64,000 bases of DNA from Bradyrhizobium sp. CCGE-LA001 (GCF_000296215.2 NZ_CP013949.1:5573501-5637500), one strand, 5' to 3'. Shown: positions 41,686-51,537, numbered from the stretch's first letter. Notes: generated from the letters alone by a model not told the origin. Translations and numbers: made by a program.

Positions 41686-43257
41686 ATGTCAGATCAGACG
41701 CCTAACGGCCTCCATTCCGGCGAGCCCCCTTTGCTTCGAGCGATCGGCCTTACCAAGCGCTATGGTGATTTTCTCGCCAATGATTCCATCGACATCGAGA
41801 TCCGGCCGAAGGAAATCCACGCCCTGCTCGGCGAAAACGGCGCCGGCAAGTCGACGCTGGTCAAGGCGATCTACGGATTGATCCAGCCCAGCGCCGGCGA
41901 GATTCGCTGGCAGGGCGAACCAATCCGGCTGGCCGGTCCGTCGAAGGCGCGCAGCCTGGGCATCGGCATGGTGTTCCAGCATTTCTCGCTGTTCGACAAT
42001 CTGAGCGTCGCCGAGAACGTCGCGCTTGGCCTCGATGGCAAGGAGGCCTTCAAGGACATCTCGGCGCGGCTGGAGCAGGTGTCGAGGACCTATGGACTGC
42101 CGCTCGATCCCAAACGCGAGGTCTGGCAATTGTCGGTCGGCGAGCGCCAGCGTATCGAGATCGTCCGCGCGCTGATGCAGGATCCGAGATTCCTGATCCT
42201 GGACGAGCCCACCGCGGTGCTGACGCCGCAGGAAGCCCACCAGCTTTTCATCGTTCTGGAACGCCTCAAGGCTGACGGCCGCGCCATCCTCTACATCAGC
42301 CACAAGCTGGAGGAGGTGAAGCGCCTCTGTGACACCGCCACGATCCTGCGCGGCGGCAGGAAGGTCGAGACCTGCAATCCCCGGCGCGAGACCGCCGCCT
42401 CGCTCGCGCGCATGATGGTCGGCAGCGAGATCAAGGACGTGAAGGCCGCATCCGGCCGCAAGACCACGGTGCCGCGGCTCGTCGTCAACGATCTCTCGCT
42501 GGCGCCCGCCGAGGCGCATGGCGTATGGCTCGAACACATTTCGTTCGAGCTGAAGGGCGGCGAGATCCTCGGCATCGCCGGCGTGGCCGGCAACGGGCAG
42601 GACGAATTGTTCACCGCGCTCTCCGGCGAGCGCCTGTCAAAGGATCCGGGCACCATCGTGATCGAGGGCATTGCCGCAGGCCATCTCTCGATCACGCAGC
42701 GACGCAAGCTGGGCGCCGCCTTCGTTCCCGAGGAGCGGCTCGGCCACGGCACCGTGCCGCGCATGAGGCTGTCGGAGAACGCACTGCTCACCGGCCATGC
42801 GGCCAGCGGCATGGTCCATCGCGGCTTCATCGATACCGCGGCCACCCTGAAGGCGGTCGACCGCGCAACCGAAACATTCGACGTGCGCAAGGCTAGGCGC
42901 GATCCGGAAGCAGCGTCTCTCTCCGGCGGAAACTTGCAGAAATTCATCGTAGGACGCGAGATCCTGCGCAACCCCGCGGTGCTGGTGGTGAGCCAGCCGA
43001 CCTGGGGCGTTGACGCCGGCGCCGCCGCCGTCATCCGCCAGGCGCTGCTTGATCTCGCAAGCGCAGGCGCCGCGGTGCTCGTCACCAGCCAGGATCTCGA
43101 CGAGCTCGCGGAGATCGCCGACCGCATCGCCGTGATGTTCCACGGCCGGCTCTCGGCACCGCTCGCAGCGGGCGACGCAAGCCGCGAGAAGCTCGGCCTT
43201 CTCATGGGTGGCAGCAGCCTGGAGCCGAGGGAGGCCGCGCATGCAGTTGGTGCTTGA
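41686..43257 (+). CDS. BMP-type ABC importer ATPase 2 (tandem NBD)
   Basis: The 523-residue tandem ATPase shows LLGENGAGKSTLVKAIYG, FLILDEPTAVLTPQEA and signature LSVGERQRIEI in the first half, then the degenerate GVAGNGQDELF and LSGGNLQKF in the second. It is a paralogue of the ATPase at 39343. The ATG at 41686 is preferred to a longer frame from 41605 because family proteins begin shortly before the first strand. It starts a second importer operon in the order ATPase, permease, permease, binding protein. Confidence 0.9.
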   Translation: MSDQTPNGLHSGEPPLLRAIGLTKRYGDFLANDSIDIEIRPKEIHALLGENGAGKSTLVKAIYGLIQPSAGEIRWQGEPIRLAGPSKARSLGIGMVFQHFSLFDNLSVAENVALGLDGKEAFKDISARLEQVSRTYGLPLDPKREVWQLSVGERQRIEIVRALMQDPRFLILDEPTAVLTPQEAHQLFIVLERLKADGRAILYISHKLEEVKRLCDTATILRGGRKVETCNPRRETAASLARMMVGSEIKDVKAASGRKTTVPRLVVNDLSLAPAEAHGVWLEHISFELKGGEILGIAGVAGNGQDELFTALSGERLSKDPGTIVIEGIAAGHLSITQRRKLGAAFVPEERLGHGTVPRMRLSENALLTGHAASGMVHRGFIDTAATLKAVDRATETFDVRKARRDPEAASLSGGNLQKFIVGREILRNPAVLVVSQPTWGVDAGAAAVIRQALLDLASAGAAVLVTSQDLDELAEIADRIAVMFHGRLSAPLAAGDASREKLGLLMGGSSLEPREAAHAVGA

Positions 43258-44332
43258 GAAGCGCGCGGAGCGCTCCAACACGATCGCGCTGATCTCTCCG
43301 CTGATCGCGATCGGCCTCACGATCGCGACCATGGTTATCCTGTTCGCGATCCTCGGCAAGAATCCGCTGCTCGCTCTTCATGCCTATTTCATCGCGCCCC
43401 TGACCGACGGCTATTCGCTCCAGGAGATCGCCGTGAAGGCGACACCGCTGGTGATGATCGCAATCGGGCTCTCCCTCTGCTATCTCGCCAACGCCTGGAA
43501 TATCGGCGCCGAGGGTCAATTCCTGATCGGCGCCGTCGCAGGAAGCTGGATCGCGGTGAAGACGCAGGGGACCGATGCCGGGGCCTGGGTGCTCCCCGTC
43601 ATGCTCGTGCTCGCAGCCGCCGCAGGCGCGCTCTATGCGCTGATCCCTGCAATCTGCAAGGTCAAGTTCGGCGCCAGCGAGATCCTGACCAGCCTGATGC
43701 TGGTCTATGTCGCCGATCTCCTGCTCGACTATCTCGTGCGCGGCCCCTGGCGCGATCCGCACGGCTTCAACTTCCCGACCACCGCGGAGTTCGATCCGGT
43801 GGCCACCGTACCGCTGCTGATCGAGGGCGGCCGGCTGCATCTCGGCGCCATCATCTCCTTGCTCGTCGTCGCAGCAGCCGCGATCCTGCTCGGGCGCACC
43901 ATCAAGGGTTTTGAGATCCGCGTCGTCGGTGCTGCGCCGCGGGCCGCACGCTTCGGCGGGTTCAATGCCGATCAGCTCGTCATCCTGACCTTCGCGGTCT
44001 CGGGCGCGCTGGCGGGCCTCGCAGGCATCATCGAGGTCGCGGGTCCCGTCGGGCATCTCCAGCCGGGCATCTCGCCCGGCTACGGCTTTACCGCGATCAT
44101 CGTGGCCTTCCTCGGCCGGCTGAACCCGCTTGGAATATTAATTGCAGGCCTCTTCCTCGCACTGACCTTTATCGGCGGCGAGCAGGCGCAGATCGCGATG
44201 AAGATTCCGTTGGACGTCACCAAGGTGTTTCAGGGCATTCTGCTGTTCTACGTGCTCGCCTGCGATTCTCTCATCCTGTACCGCTTCAAGCTGGTGTTCT
44301 CGAACCGACAGGTGCCACGTGGCGCTGGTTGA
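43241..44332 (+). CDS. BMP-type ABC importer permease 2A
   Basis: The 363-residue permease (IALISPLIAIGLTIATMVIL, ANAWNIGAEGQFLIGAVAGS, EILTSLMLVYVADLLLDY) overlaps the ATPase gene end by 17 bases and has GGGAGG at 43229-43234. It is a paralogue of the product of 36613-37725, and its substrate is presumably a purine nucleoside or base. Confidence 0.9.
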   Translation: MQLVLEKRAERSNTIALISPLIAIGLTIATMVILFAILGKNPLLALHAYFIAPLTDGYSLQEIAVKATPLVMIAIGLSLCYLANAWNIGAEGQFLIGAVAGSWIAVKTQGTDAGAWVLPVMLVLAAAAGALYALIPAICKVKFGASEILTSLMLVYVADLLLDYLVRGPWRDPHGFNFPTTAEFDPVATVPLLIEGGRLHLGAIISLLVVAAAAILLGRTIKGFEIRVVGAAPRAARFGGFNADQLVILTFAVSGALAGLAGIIEVAGPVGHLQPGISPGYGFTAIIVAFLGRLNPLGILIAGLFLALTFIGGEQAQIAMKIPLDVTKVFQGILLFYVLACDSLILYRFKLVFSNRQVPRGAG

Positions 44333-45236
44333 GGCCATCATCCTCGCGGTGCTTGCCGCCTCCACGCCGCTGCTGATTGCGGCGACCGGCGAGCTCGTGA
44401 CCGAGCGTTCCGGTGTGCTCAATCTCGGCGTCGAGGGCATGATGATCGTCGGCGCGGCCTGCGGCTTTGCCAGCGCCTGGCTGACCGGATCCATCTTCAT
44501 CGGGGCGCTGTTCGGCATCGTCGCGGGCATGCTGATGTCGCTCGTCTTCGCGCTGATGACGCTCGGTCTCGCCGTCAATCAGGTCGCAACGGGTCTCGCG
44601 CTGACCATCCTCGGCATCGGGCTCTCTGGCCTGATCGGCGCCGGCTTCGTCGGCGAGCGCATCACGCCGGCCGCGCATCTCGCCATTCCCGGCCTCACCG
44701 ACATTCCCCTGATCGGCCGGGTACTGTTCGGCGAGGACGGTTTCGTCTATTTCTCCATCGCACTCATCGTCGGCGTCTGGTGGTTCCTGTACCGCACGCG
44801 CGCGGGACTGATCCTGCGCGCCTGCGGTGACAATCATGTCTCCGCACATGCACTCGGCTATCCCGTGCTGCGCATCCGCACCTTCGCCGTGATGTTTGGC
44901 GGCGCCTGCGCGGGACTTGCGGGCGCCTATCTGCCGCTCGCTTATACGCCGTTCTTCATCCCCGGCATGACCGCGGGCCGCGGCTGGATCGCTCTGGCGC
45001 TGGTGGTGTTCTCGTCCTGGCGGCCGAGCCGCCTCGTCGTCGGCGCCTATCTCTTCGGCGCAGTGACGATCCTGCAATTGCACGCCCAGGGCTGGGGCGT
45101 CGGCATTCCCTCGCAGTTCATGTCGGCACTGCCTTATCTCGCAACCGTCATCGTGCTGGTCCTTATCGCCCGTGCGCGCACCGGCGGCTCGACCGCGCCG
45201 GCCGCGCTCGGAACGGTGTTCGTGCCGGACCGCTGA
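44319..45236 (+). CDS. BMP-type ABC importer permease 2B
   Basis: The 305-residue permease contains GELVTERSGVLNLGVEGMMI and ALGYPVLRIRTFAVMFGGAC, as in second-type permeases of this class. The GTG start overlaps the previous gene by 14 bases. A stable hairpin follows the stop and separates it from the binding-protein gene. Confidence 0.9.
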   Translation: MALVEAIILAVLAASTPLLIAATGELVTERSGVLNLGVEGMMIVGAACGFASAWLTGSIFIGALFGIVAGMLMSLVFALMTLGLAVNQVATGLALTILGIGLSGLIGAGFVGERITPAAHLAIPGLTDIPLIGRVLFGEDGFVYFSIALIVGVWWFLYRTRAGLILRACGDNHVSAHALGYPVLRIRTFAVMFGGACAGLAGAYLPLAYTPFFIPGMTAGRGWIALALVVFSSWRPSRLVVGAYLFGAVTILQLHAQGWGVGIPSQFMSALPYLATVIVLVLIARARTGGSTAPAALGTVFVPDR

Positions 45237-45249
45237 GTTTCATTCCACG

Positions 45250-45273
45250 GCGTGCGCGATGGGGCGCGCATGC
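45250..45273 (+). other. intercistronic hairpin before the binding-protein gene
   Basis: GCGTGCGCG (45250-45258) pairs with CGCGCATGC (45265-45273), nine pairs with one wobble and a six-base loop. Such hairpins between permease and binding-protein genes usually raise the level of the binding-protein mRNA by protecting its segment or by partial termination. Confidence 0.5.
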
Positions 45274-45312
45274 TGCGGATCGTGGCTTCCCCCTGATGTT
45301 TGGAGATTGACG

Positions 45313-46389
45313 ATGAGGAAATCGCTTCTTGCACTGGCTGCCGGGCTCTTGCTTGCCGCGAGTGTCGGTGCAGCCTCGGCCGCGGACAAGCTGAAGGTCG
45401 GTTTCGTCTATCTGGGTCCGATCGGAGATCTCGGCTGGACCTATCAGCACGATCTCGGACGCCAGGCGCTGGTGAAGGAATTAGGCGACAAGATCGAGAC
45501 CACCTATCTCGAGAACGTGCCCGAAGGTCCCGACGCCGAGCGCTCCATCGAGCAACTCGTCCGCGCTGGCAACAAGCTGATCTTCACGACGTCGTTCGGA
45601 TACATGGACCCGACGCTTAAGGTCGCCAAGAAATATCCGAACGTGCATTTCGAGCACGCCACCGGCTACAAGCGCAATCCGAACATGTCGACCTATTCGG
45701 CAAAATGGTATCAGGGCCGCTACATTCAAGGCCTGATCGCGGCCAAGATGTCGAAGGCAGGCGTGCTCGGCTATATCGGCTCGTTCCCGATTCCGGAGGT
45801 TGTGTCCGGCATTAACGCGACGATCCTGGCGGCGCAGACCATCAATCCGAACATCAAGGTCAAGATCATCTGGGCCAACACCTGGTTCGACCCCGGCAAG
45901 GAGGCCGATGCCGCCAAGGCGCTCATCGATCAGGGGGCCGACGTCATCATGCAGCACACGGATTCGCCGGCGGCGATGCAGATCGCCAGCGAACGCGGCA
46001 AGCTGGCCTTCGGCCAGGATTCCGAGATGATCAAGTTCGGGCCCAAGACCCAGCTCACCTCGATCCTGGACACCTGGGGCCCTTACTACATCGAGCGCGT
46101 CAAGGCCGAGCTCGCCGGCACCTGGAAGTCCGAGGACACCTGGGGCGGCCTCGACAGCCACATGTTCGCGATGGCGCCCTATACCAACATGCCTGATGAC
46201 GTGAAAAAAATGGCCGAGGATGCCCAGGCCGCGATCATCGGCGGCAAGCTGCATCCGTTCAAATGCCCGATCGTTGGGCACGATGGCAAGCCGGTCGAAT
46301 GCAAAGGCGGCGATCACCTCGACGACGGCCAGATCCTCGGCATGAATTTCTACGTGAAGGGCATCGAAGACAAGCTGCCGGGCAAGTAG
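45313..46389 (+). CDS. BMP-family ABC transporter substrate-binding protein 2
   Basis: The 358-residue protein has a Sec signal peptide (MRKSLLALAAGLLLAASVGA, cleavage near ASAA). The BMP/PnrA fold follows (KVGFVYLGPIGDLGWTYQHD, FTTSFGYMDPTLKVAKKYPN). Unlike binding protein 1 it has no twin-arginine motif. It ends the second importer operon, followed by a strong hairpin. Purine or nucleoside binding is inferred from family and neighbours. Confidence 0.9.
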   Translation: MRKSLLALAAGLLLAASVGAASAADKLKVGFVYLGPIGDLGWTYQHDLGRQALVKELGDKIETTYLENVPEGPDAERSIEQLVRAGNKLIFTTSFGYMDPTLKVAKKYPNVHFEHATGYKRNPNMSTYSAKWYQGRYIQGLIAAKMSKAGVLGYIGSFPIPEVVSGINATILAAQTINPNIKVKIIWANTWFDPGKEADAAKALIDQGADVIMQHTDSPAAMQIASERGKLAFGQDSEMIKFGPKTQLTSILDTWGPYYIERVKAELAGTWKSEDTWGGLDSHMFAMAPYTNMPDDVKKMAEDAQAAIIGGKLHPFKCPIVGHDGKPVECKGGDHLDDGQILGMNFYVKGIEDKLPGK

Positions 46390-46438
46390 CACGCTTCTTG
46401 CATTGACTAACTCACCTGCTCCTCCCGGAGGAGGTTCG

Positions 46439-46488
46439 GAGGGGGTGGCCAGAAGCACCCGGCACTTGTGGTCGCCCCCTCTTTCTAT
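46439..46488. terminator. bidirectional terminator
   Basis: GAGGGGGTGGCCA (46439-46451) pairs completely, with two G-T wobbles, with TGGTCGCCCCCTC (46469-46481), and TTTCT follows. It lies between the convergent stops of the binding-protein gene (46389) and the 8-oxoguanine deaminase gene (46501). Confidence 0.75.
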
Positions 46489-46500
46489 CTTGCCTTGGAA

Positions 46501-47850
46501 CTATCCGGCCTGCATCGCCCGCGCCGCCGAACTGTGGCGGCGGATGAGATCTGCCGCATCGAGGCCCGGGATCGCGCCGTCGATCACAGTCCATTTGCCT
46601 GCCACCATCACCCGGTCGGCGCGGTGCGCCCCGCACAGCACTAGGGCGGCCAGCGGATCGCCGTGGCCTGAGAAGCGCAGTTCGTCGAGCCTGAACAGCG
46701 CGAGATCGGCAGCCTTGCCGACGGCGATCTCGCCGAGTTCCGGCCGGCCGACGCAGGCCGCCGAGCCCTTGGTGGCCCAGCGCAGCGCGTCCTTGTGACT
46801 GACCTTCGTGACGCCATAACGCGCGCGTTGCAGCAGGAAGGCGGCACGGACCTCCTGCATCAGGTTCGATCCATCGTTCGAGGCTGAACCATCGACGCCC
46901 AGCCCGATACCGACGCCGGCCTCCTCCATCTCGCAGACGGGACAGCAGCCGGACGCGAGCAGCTGGTTGCTGCAGGCGCAATGACTGATGGACGTCTTCG
47001 CCTTTCCGAGCCGCTTCATCTCGTCGGCGTTGAAAAATATACCATGGGCGAGCCAGGTCCGCGCATTGAGCCAGCCGCATTGCTCGAGATAATCGAGCGG
47101 GCGGCAGCCATACATCTGCTCGCAGAACTTGTTCTCGTCCTCGGTCTCGGCGAGATGGGTGTGCAAGCGCACGTCGAGCTTGTCGGCGAGATCGGCGGTC
47201 GCGCGCATCAGCAACGTCGTCACCGAGAACGGCGAGCACGGCGCCAGCCCGATCTGCACCATCGCATCCATGCCGCGCTGATGATGCTTGGCAACGACGC
47301 GCGCGCTGTCGGCAAGAATGGTGTCCTCGTCCTGCACCACGCTGTCCGGCGGCAGACCGCCGTTGCGCTGCGACAGGTTCATCGAGCCGCGCGTCAGCAG
47401 CACACGCATGCCGAGCCGCCTGGCCACGGCGACTTCGATATCCACGGCTTCCTCGAGTCCCGCCGGGAAGACGTAGTGGTGATCGGTCGTCGTCGTGCAC
47501 CCCGACAGCAGCAATTCGGACATCGCCACGGTGACGCCGAGCTCGAGCGCTTCCGGCGTCAGCTTCGCCCAGACCGGGTAGAGCGCCTGGAGCCAGGGGA
47601 ACAGCTCGCGGTCCATCGCCGCCGGCAACGCCCGCGTCAGCGTCTGGTAGAAATGATGATGGGTGTTGATCAGGCCCGGCAGCACGACGTGATCGCCCGC
47701 ATGGAACACCGCGACGTCCGCGGTCGCCGGCGTCCCGCCGGCTGGCACGAGCTCGACGATGCGGCCGTCCCTCACGACGATTCCACGCTCGGCGCCGTCT
47801 GCGAGGATGGCGAGAGGGTCCTTGATCCAGATCGGCTTTAAGTCGCTCAT
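46501..47850 (-). CDS. 8-oxoguanine deaminase
   Basis: The 449-residue amidohydrolase deaminates 8-oxoguanine to urate. Metal ligands appear in LPGLINTHHHFYQTLTRA, and the motif CTTTTDHHYVFP and HTHLAETEDENKF are those of the Pseudomonas-type 8-oxoguanine deaminases. The late Asp in LGVDGSASNDGSNL completes the site. Length matches the family. The ATG at 47850 begins MSDLKPIWIKD. It is divergent from the xanthine dehydrogenase genes, so both urate-forming routes share one control region. Confidence 0.88.
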   Translation of the reverse strand: MSDLKPIWIKDPLAILADGAERGIVVRDGRIVELVPAGGTPATADVAVFHAGDHVVLPGLINTHHHFYQTLTRALPAAMDRELFPWLQALYPVWAKLTPEALELGVTVAMSELLLSGCTTTTDHHYVFPAGLEEAVDIEVAVARRLGMRVLLTRGSMNLSQRNGGLPPDSVVQDEDTILADSARVVAKHHQRGMDAMVQIGLAPCSPFSVTTLLMRATADLADKLDVRLHTHLAETEDENKFCEQMYGCRPLDYLEQCGWLNARTWLAHGIFFNADEMKRLGKAKTSISHCACSNQLLASGCCPVCEMEEAGVGIGLGVDGSASNDGSNLMQEVRAAFLLQRARYGVTKVSHKDALRWATKGSAACVGRPELGEIAVGKAADLALFRLDELRFSGHGDPLAALVLCGAHRADRVMVAGKWTVIDGAIPGLDAADLIRRHSSAARAMQAG

Positions 47851-47934
47851 GATCCCACTTCCCCTCACATTCACGCGACGAGCATTCGGCCAAGTGCCCG
47901 AACGCTACGACTTGTTCCTTGCGACTTGGCTCCG

Positions 47935-47946
47935 GTCTTGCAAGAC
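47935..47946. promoter_or_regulatory. palindromic operator candidate, deaminase/xdh
   Basis: GTCTTGCAAGAC is a perfect 12-bp palindrome in the 136-base gap between the divergent 8-oxoguanine deaminase and xanthine dehydrogenase genes. It is 41 bases before the xdh start. A purine-responsive regulator is a natural guess. Confidence 0.45.
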
Positions 47947-47986
47947 TCGTCCGTACGATTCACTGGGCGGAAGCTTTGGCACAGCC

Positions 47987-48814
47987 ATGGACTTGAATAC
48001 CATCACAGCAGTCGCCCATCCGCAAACGCGCGCGCAACTACCCGTCTGGACGGCAGGTGATGCTTGGCTCGCAGGCGGCACCTGGCTGTTCTCGGAACCG
48101 CAGGTCCATTTGCGGCGGTTGATCGATCTCACCGATCTGAAATGGCCGGCGCTGACGATCACCGAGAGCCACCTCTCGATCGCCGCCACCTGCACCATCG
48201 CAGAGCTCGATGGTCTCGCCTGCCCGTCCGACTGGCTCGCAGCGCCGCTGATCGGCCAGTGCTGCCGGGCCTTTCTCGCTTCGTTCAAGATCTGGAAGAC
48301 TGCGACCGTCGGCGGCAATCTCTGCATGTCGCTGCCGGCGGGACCGATGATCTCGCTGACGTCGGCGCTCGACGGCGTCTGTACCGTCTGGAAGGCCGAT
48401 GGCGGCGAGCAGAGGATTCCGGTCGTCGACTTCGTCACCGGCAACCAGCGCAACCGCCTGATGCCAGGCGACCTGATCCGGCAGATCGATATCCCGATTG
48501 CTGCATTGAGGCGCCGCACCGCCTTTCGCCAGATCTCGCTGGCGGCCGTTGGCCGCTCGGCAGCGCTGCTGATCGGCAGCCTCGATCCGGATGGCTCGCT
48601 GACGCTGACGGTGACGGCATCAACGGTGCGGCCGATCCAGCTGACCTTTCGCAAAGCGCCGGACGCCGGCGGGCTTCGCGACGCGATCACGCAGCAGATC
48701 ACCGACGACCTGTACCACACCGATATCCACGGCAAACCACTGTGGCGCAAGCACATGACGCTGCGGCTCGCCGAGGAGATCCGCAGCGAGCTCGCTGCCG
48801 GAGCGCCGTCATGA
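47987..48814 (+). CDS. xanthine dehydrogenase FAD-binding subunit
   Basis: The 275-residue subunit has the FAD-domain landmarks AGDAWLAGGTWLF, ATVGGNLCMSLPAGPM and the C-terminal substrate-side region. It carries electrons from the iron-sulfur clusters to NAD+. The next gene overlaps it (ATGA) and encodes a fused iron-sulfur/molybdenum subunit, so the two form the enzyme. It is short but complete for FAD subunits of this class. Confidence 0.85.
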   Translation: MDLNTITAVAHPQTRAQLPVWTAGDAWLAGGTWLFSEPQVHLRRLIDLTDLKWPALTITESHLSIAATCTIAELDGLACPSDWLAAPLIGQCCRAFLASFKIWKTATVGGNLCMSLPAGPMISLTSALDGVCTVWKADGGEQRIPVVDFVTGNQRNRLMPGDLIRQIDIPIAALRRRTAFRQISLAAVGRSAALLIGSLDPDGSLTLTVTASTVRPIQLTFRKAPDAGGLRDAITQQITDDLYHTDIHGKPLWRKHMTLRLAEEIRSELAAGAPS

Positions 48815-51537
48815 GCTTCGAGATCAACGGCAAGGCGTTTTCGCAAGCGCCGCGCGCCGGCCAGTGCCTGCGCACGTTCCTGCGCGAGCTCGGCCATTTC
48901 GGGGTGAAAAAGGGCTGCGACGCCGGCGATTGCGGCGCCTGCACCGTGCTGCTGGACGGCGAGCCGGTGCATAGCTGCCTGATCCCGGCATTCCGGGCCG
49001 AGGGGCGCAACGTGACCACGATCGAAGGTCTCGGTGCCGACCACGGCGCACACCCGATGCAGCAGGCCTTCCTCGCCGCGCAAGGCTTTCAATGCGGCTT
49101 CTGCACCGCCGGCATGATCCTGACCTGCGCCTCGCTGAACCAGGCGCAGCGCACCGATCTGGGCACCGCGTTAAAGGGCAACATCTGCCGCTGCACCGGT
49201 TATCGCTCGATCGAGGATGCGGTCCTCGGCAAGTCCAATGTCGAGGGAAGCGTCGAGGCAGGCGCCGCCTTCGGCCGCAGCCTGCCGGCGCCGGCGGGTC
49301 CCGATATCGTGCGCGGCAAGGCCCGCTACACCTTCGACACCGCAATCGAAGGTCTGTTGCACATCAAGCTGCTGCGCTCGCCTCACGCTCACGCCAGGAT
49401 CGTCGCGATCGACAAGTCGGACGCCCTTCGTGTCGCCGGCGTGCTCGCCGTGCTGACGCATGAGGATGCGCCGTCGGTCCTGATCTCGACCGCGCGACAT
49501 GAAAAGGACTGGATGGATCCCGAGGACACCCGCGTTCTCGATGACGTCGTCCGCTTCGTCGGCCAGAAGGTCGCCGCAATCGTCGCCGAGAGCGAAGCCG
49601 CGGCCGAGGAGGCGTGCCGGCGGCTCAAGGTCGACTACGAGATCCTGCCGGCACTGATCGATCCGGAGCAGGCGATGGCGCCCGGCGCGCCCCTCGTTCA
49701 TCCCGACCGCACCACCGCGAACCGCGTCGCCGACGCCCAACGCAACCTCGTCGCGGAGACCCATGGCGAATTCGGCGACGTCGCAGCGGCGCTCGCCACG
49801 TCTGCCGTCACCTATGAGGGCACCTTCCACAGTCATCGTGTGCAGCATGCCGCGCTGGAGACCCACGGCGGCCTCGCCTGGCTCGACGATGCAGGCGTGC
49901 TCAACGTCCGCACCTCGACCCAGGTGCCGTTCCTGACCCGGCGCGCGCTGTCTGACATCTTCGAGCTCCCCCTGGACAAGGTCCGCGTGTTCTGCGAGCG
50001 CGTCGGCGGCGGCTTCGGCGGCAAGCAGGAGATGTTCGTCGAGGACATCCTGGCGCTCGCAACACTCAAGACCGGACGGCCGGTGAAGCTGGAGCTGACC
50101 CGCGAGGAGCAGTTCATCGCGACGTCGACGCGGCATCCGATGCGGGTCCACATCGAGGCCGGCGCCGATGCCGACGGCAAGCTCACCGCACTCCAGCTCG
50201 ACGTGCTCTCCAACACCGGAGCTTACGGCAATCATGCCGGCCCGGTGATGTTCCACGCGATGGCCGAGTCCATCAGCGTCTACAACTGCCCGAACAAGCG
50301 GGTCGATGGCGCCGCGGTCTACACCAACACGGTCCCGGCGGGAGCGTTTCGCGGCTACGGCCTGCCGCAGGCGTTGATCGCCGTGGAGGCTGCGATCGAC
50401 GAGCTGGCAAGCCAGCTCGGCATCAGCCCCTACGAGATGCGCCGGCGCAACATCGTCAGGCCCGGCGATCCCATGCTGTCGCCGCCGCCGTCCGAGTTTC
50501 ACGACGTCGTCTATGGCTCCTACGGACTCGACCAGTGCCTCGACCTCGTCGAGCGCGCCATGCAAGCCGAGGGCCCGCAGCCGGACTTGCCGCCGGAATG
50601 GCTGATCGGCGACGGCGTCGCTCTCACCATGATCGATTCCGCGCCGCCGGCCGGCCATCTCGCCGACGCCGTGGTCGCGCTCAACGACGACGGCGGCTTC
50701 GACCTCACCGTCGGCACCGCCGAATTCGGCAACGGCACCAGCACCGTGCACCGGCAGATCGCCGCGACGACGCTGGCGACCACCGTCGACAGGATCCGTC
50801 TGCATCAGTCCGACACCGCCCATGGCGGCCACGACACCGGCGCCTATGGCAGCGCGGGCATGTTCGTCGCGGGCAAGGCGACACATGCGGCGGCCATGCA
50901 ACTCGCGACCGAGCTGAAAGCCGCGGCCGCGAGCGCCTGGCTCTGCGACGTCGCCAGTTGCACGCTCGAAGCCGAGGCCGTCGTCAGCGGCGTGCGACGC
51001 ATGTCCTTCGTCGAGCTGGCAAGGCTCGCGCGCGAACGCGGCGAGCCGCTCGCAGCGCACGGCCATTCCGACGGCACGCCGCGTACGGTCGGTTTCAACG
51101 TCCAGGGCTTCCGCGTCGCCGTGAACAAGGGCACCGGCGAGCTCAGGATTCTCCGGAGCGTGCAGGCGGCAGACGCAGGAATCGTCGCCAATCCCATGCA
51201 ATGCCGCGGGCAGGTCGAAGGTGGTGTCGCTCAGGCGCTTGGTGCGGCGCTCTACGAGGAGATGGCGATCGACGCGGACGGCCGGGTCATCAATGCCAAG
51301 TTCCGCGACTATCACCTGCCCTCCTTCGCCGACGTGCCCCGTACCGAGGTTCTCTTCGCCGAGACGACCGACACGATCGGACCGCTGGGCGCGAAGTCGA
51401 TGAGCGAGAGTCCGTACAATCCGGTCGCCGCCGCGCTCGGCAATGCCATCGCCGACGCCACCGGCATCCGCTTCACTGCACCGCCCTTCAAGCCGGACCG
51501 GCTGTTTCCGGCATTGCTCGACAAGTTCGGCAGCTAG
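48811..51537 (+). CDS. xanthine dehydrogenase, fused [2Fe-2S] and molybdopterin subunit
   Basis: The 908-residue protein combines two usual subunits. Residues 1-150 carry both [2Fe-2S] clusters (CDAGDCGACTVLL; CGFCTAGM and CRCTGYRS). From about 155 onward is the molybdenum-binding domain, with VGGGFGGKQEMF, GAFRGYGLPQAL and the catalytic Glu in KSMSESPYNPV. It oxidises hypoxanthine and xanthine to urate. Related aldehyde or nicotinate hydroxylases share the fold, but the purine setting decides for xanthine. The stop codon overlaps that of the convergent gene (CTAG). Confidence 0.87.
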   Translation: MSFEINGKAFSQAPRAGQCLRTFLRELGHFGVKKGCDAGDCGACTVLLDGEPVHSCLIPAFRAEGRNVTTIEGLGADHGAHPMQQAFLAAQGFQCGFCTAGMILTCASLNQAQRTDLGTALKGNICRCTGYRSIEDAVLGKSNVEGSVEAGAAFGRSLPAPAGPDIVRGKARYTFDTAIEGLLHIKLLRSPHAHARIVAIDKSDALRVAGVLAVLTHEDAPSVLISTARHEKDWMDPEDTRVLDDVVRFVGQKVAAIVAESEAAAEEACRRLKVDYEILPALIDPEQAMAPGAPLVHPDRTTANRVADAQRNLVAETHGEFGDVAAALATSAVTYEGTFHSHRVQHAALETHGGLAWLDDAGVLNVRTSTQVPFLTRRALSDIFELPLDKVRVFCERVGGGFGGKQEMFVEDILALATLKTGRPVKLELTREEQFIATSTRHPMRVHIEAGADADGKLTALQLDVLSNTGAYGNHAGPVMFHAMAESISVYNCPNKRVDGAAVYTNTVPAGAFRGYGLPQALIAVEAAIDELASQLGISPYEMRRRNIVRPGDPMLSPPPSEFHDVVYGSYGLDQCLDLVERAMQAEGPQPDLPPEWLIGDGVALTMIDSAPPAGHLADAVVALNDDGGFDLTVGTAEFGNGTSTVHRQIAATTLATTVDRIRLHQSDTAHGGHDTGAYGSAGMFVAGKATHAAAMQLATELKAAAASAWLCDVASCTLEAEAVVSGVRRMSFVELARLARERGEPLAAHGHSDGTPRTVGFNVQGFRVAVNKGTGELRILRSVQAADAGIVANPMQCRGQVEGGVAQALGAALYEEMAIDADGRVINAKFRDYHLPSFADVPRTEVLFAETTDTIGPLGAKSMSESPYNPVAAALGNAIADATGIRFTAPPFKPDRLFPALLDKFGS

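Noticed and set aside
49171..51315. 714-codon minus-strand open frame
   Set aside because: It is antisense to the xanthine dehydrogenase large subunit, whose motifs are certain; no motif appears in the antisense product.
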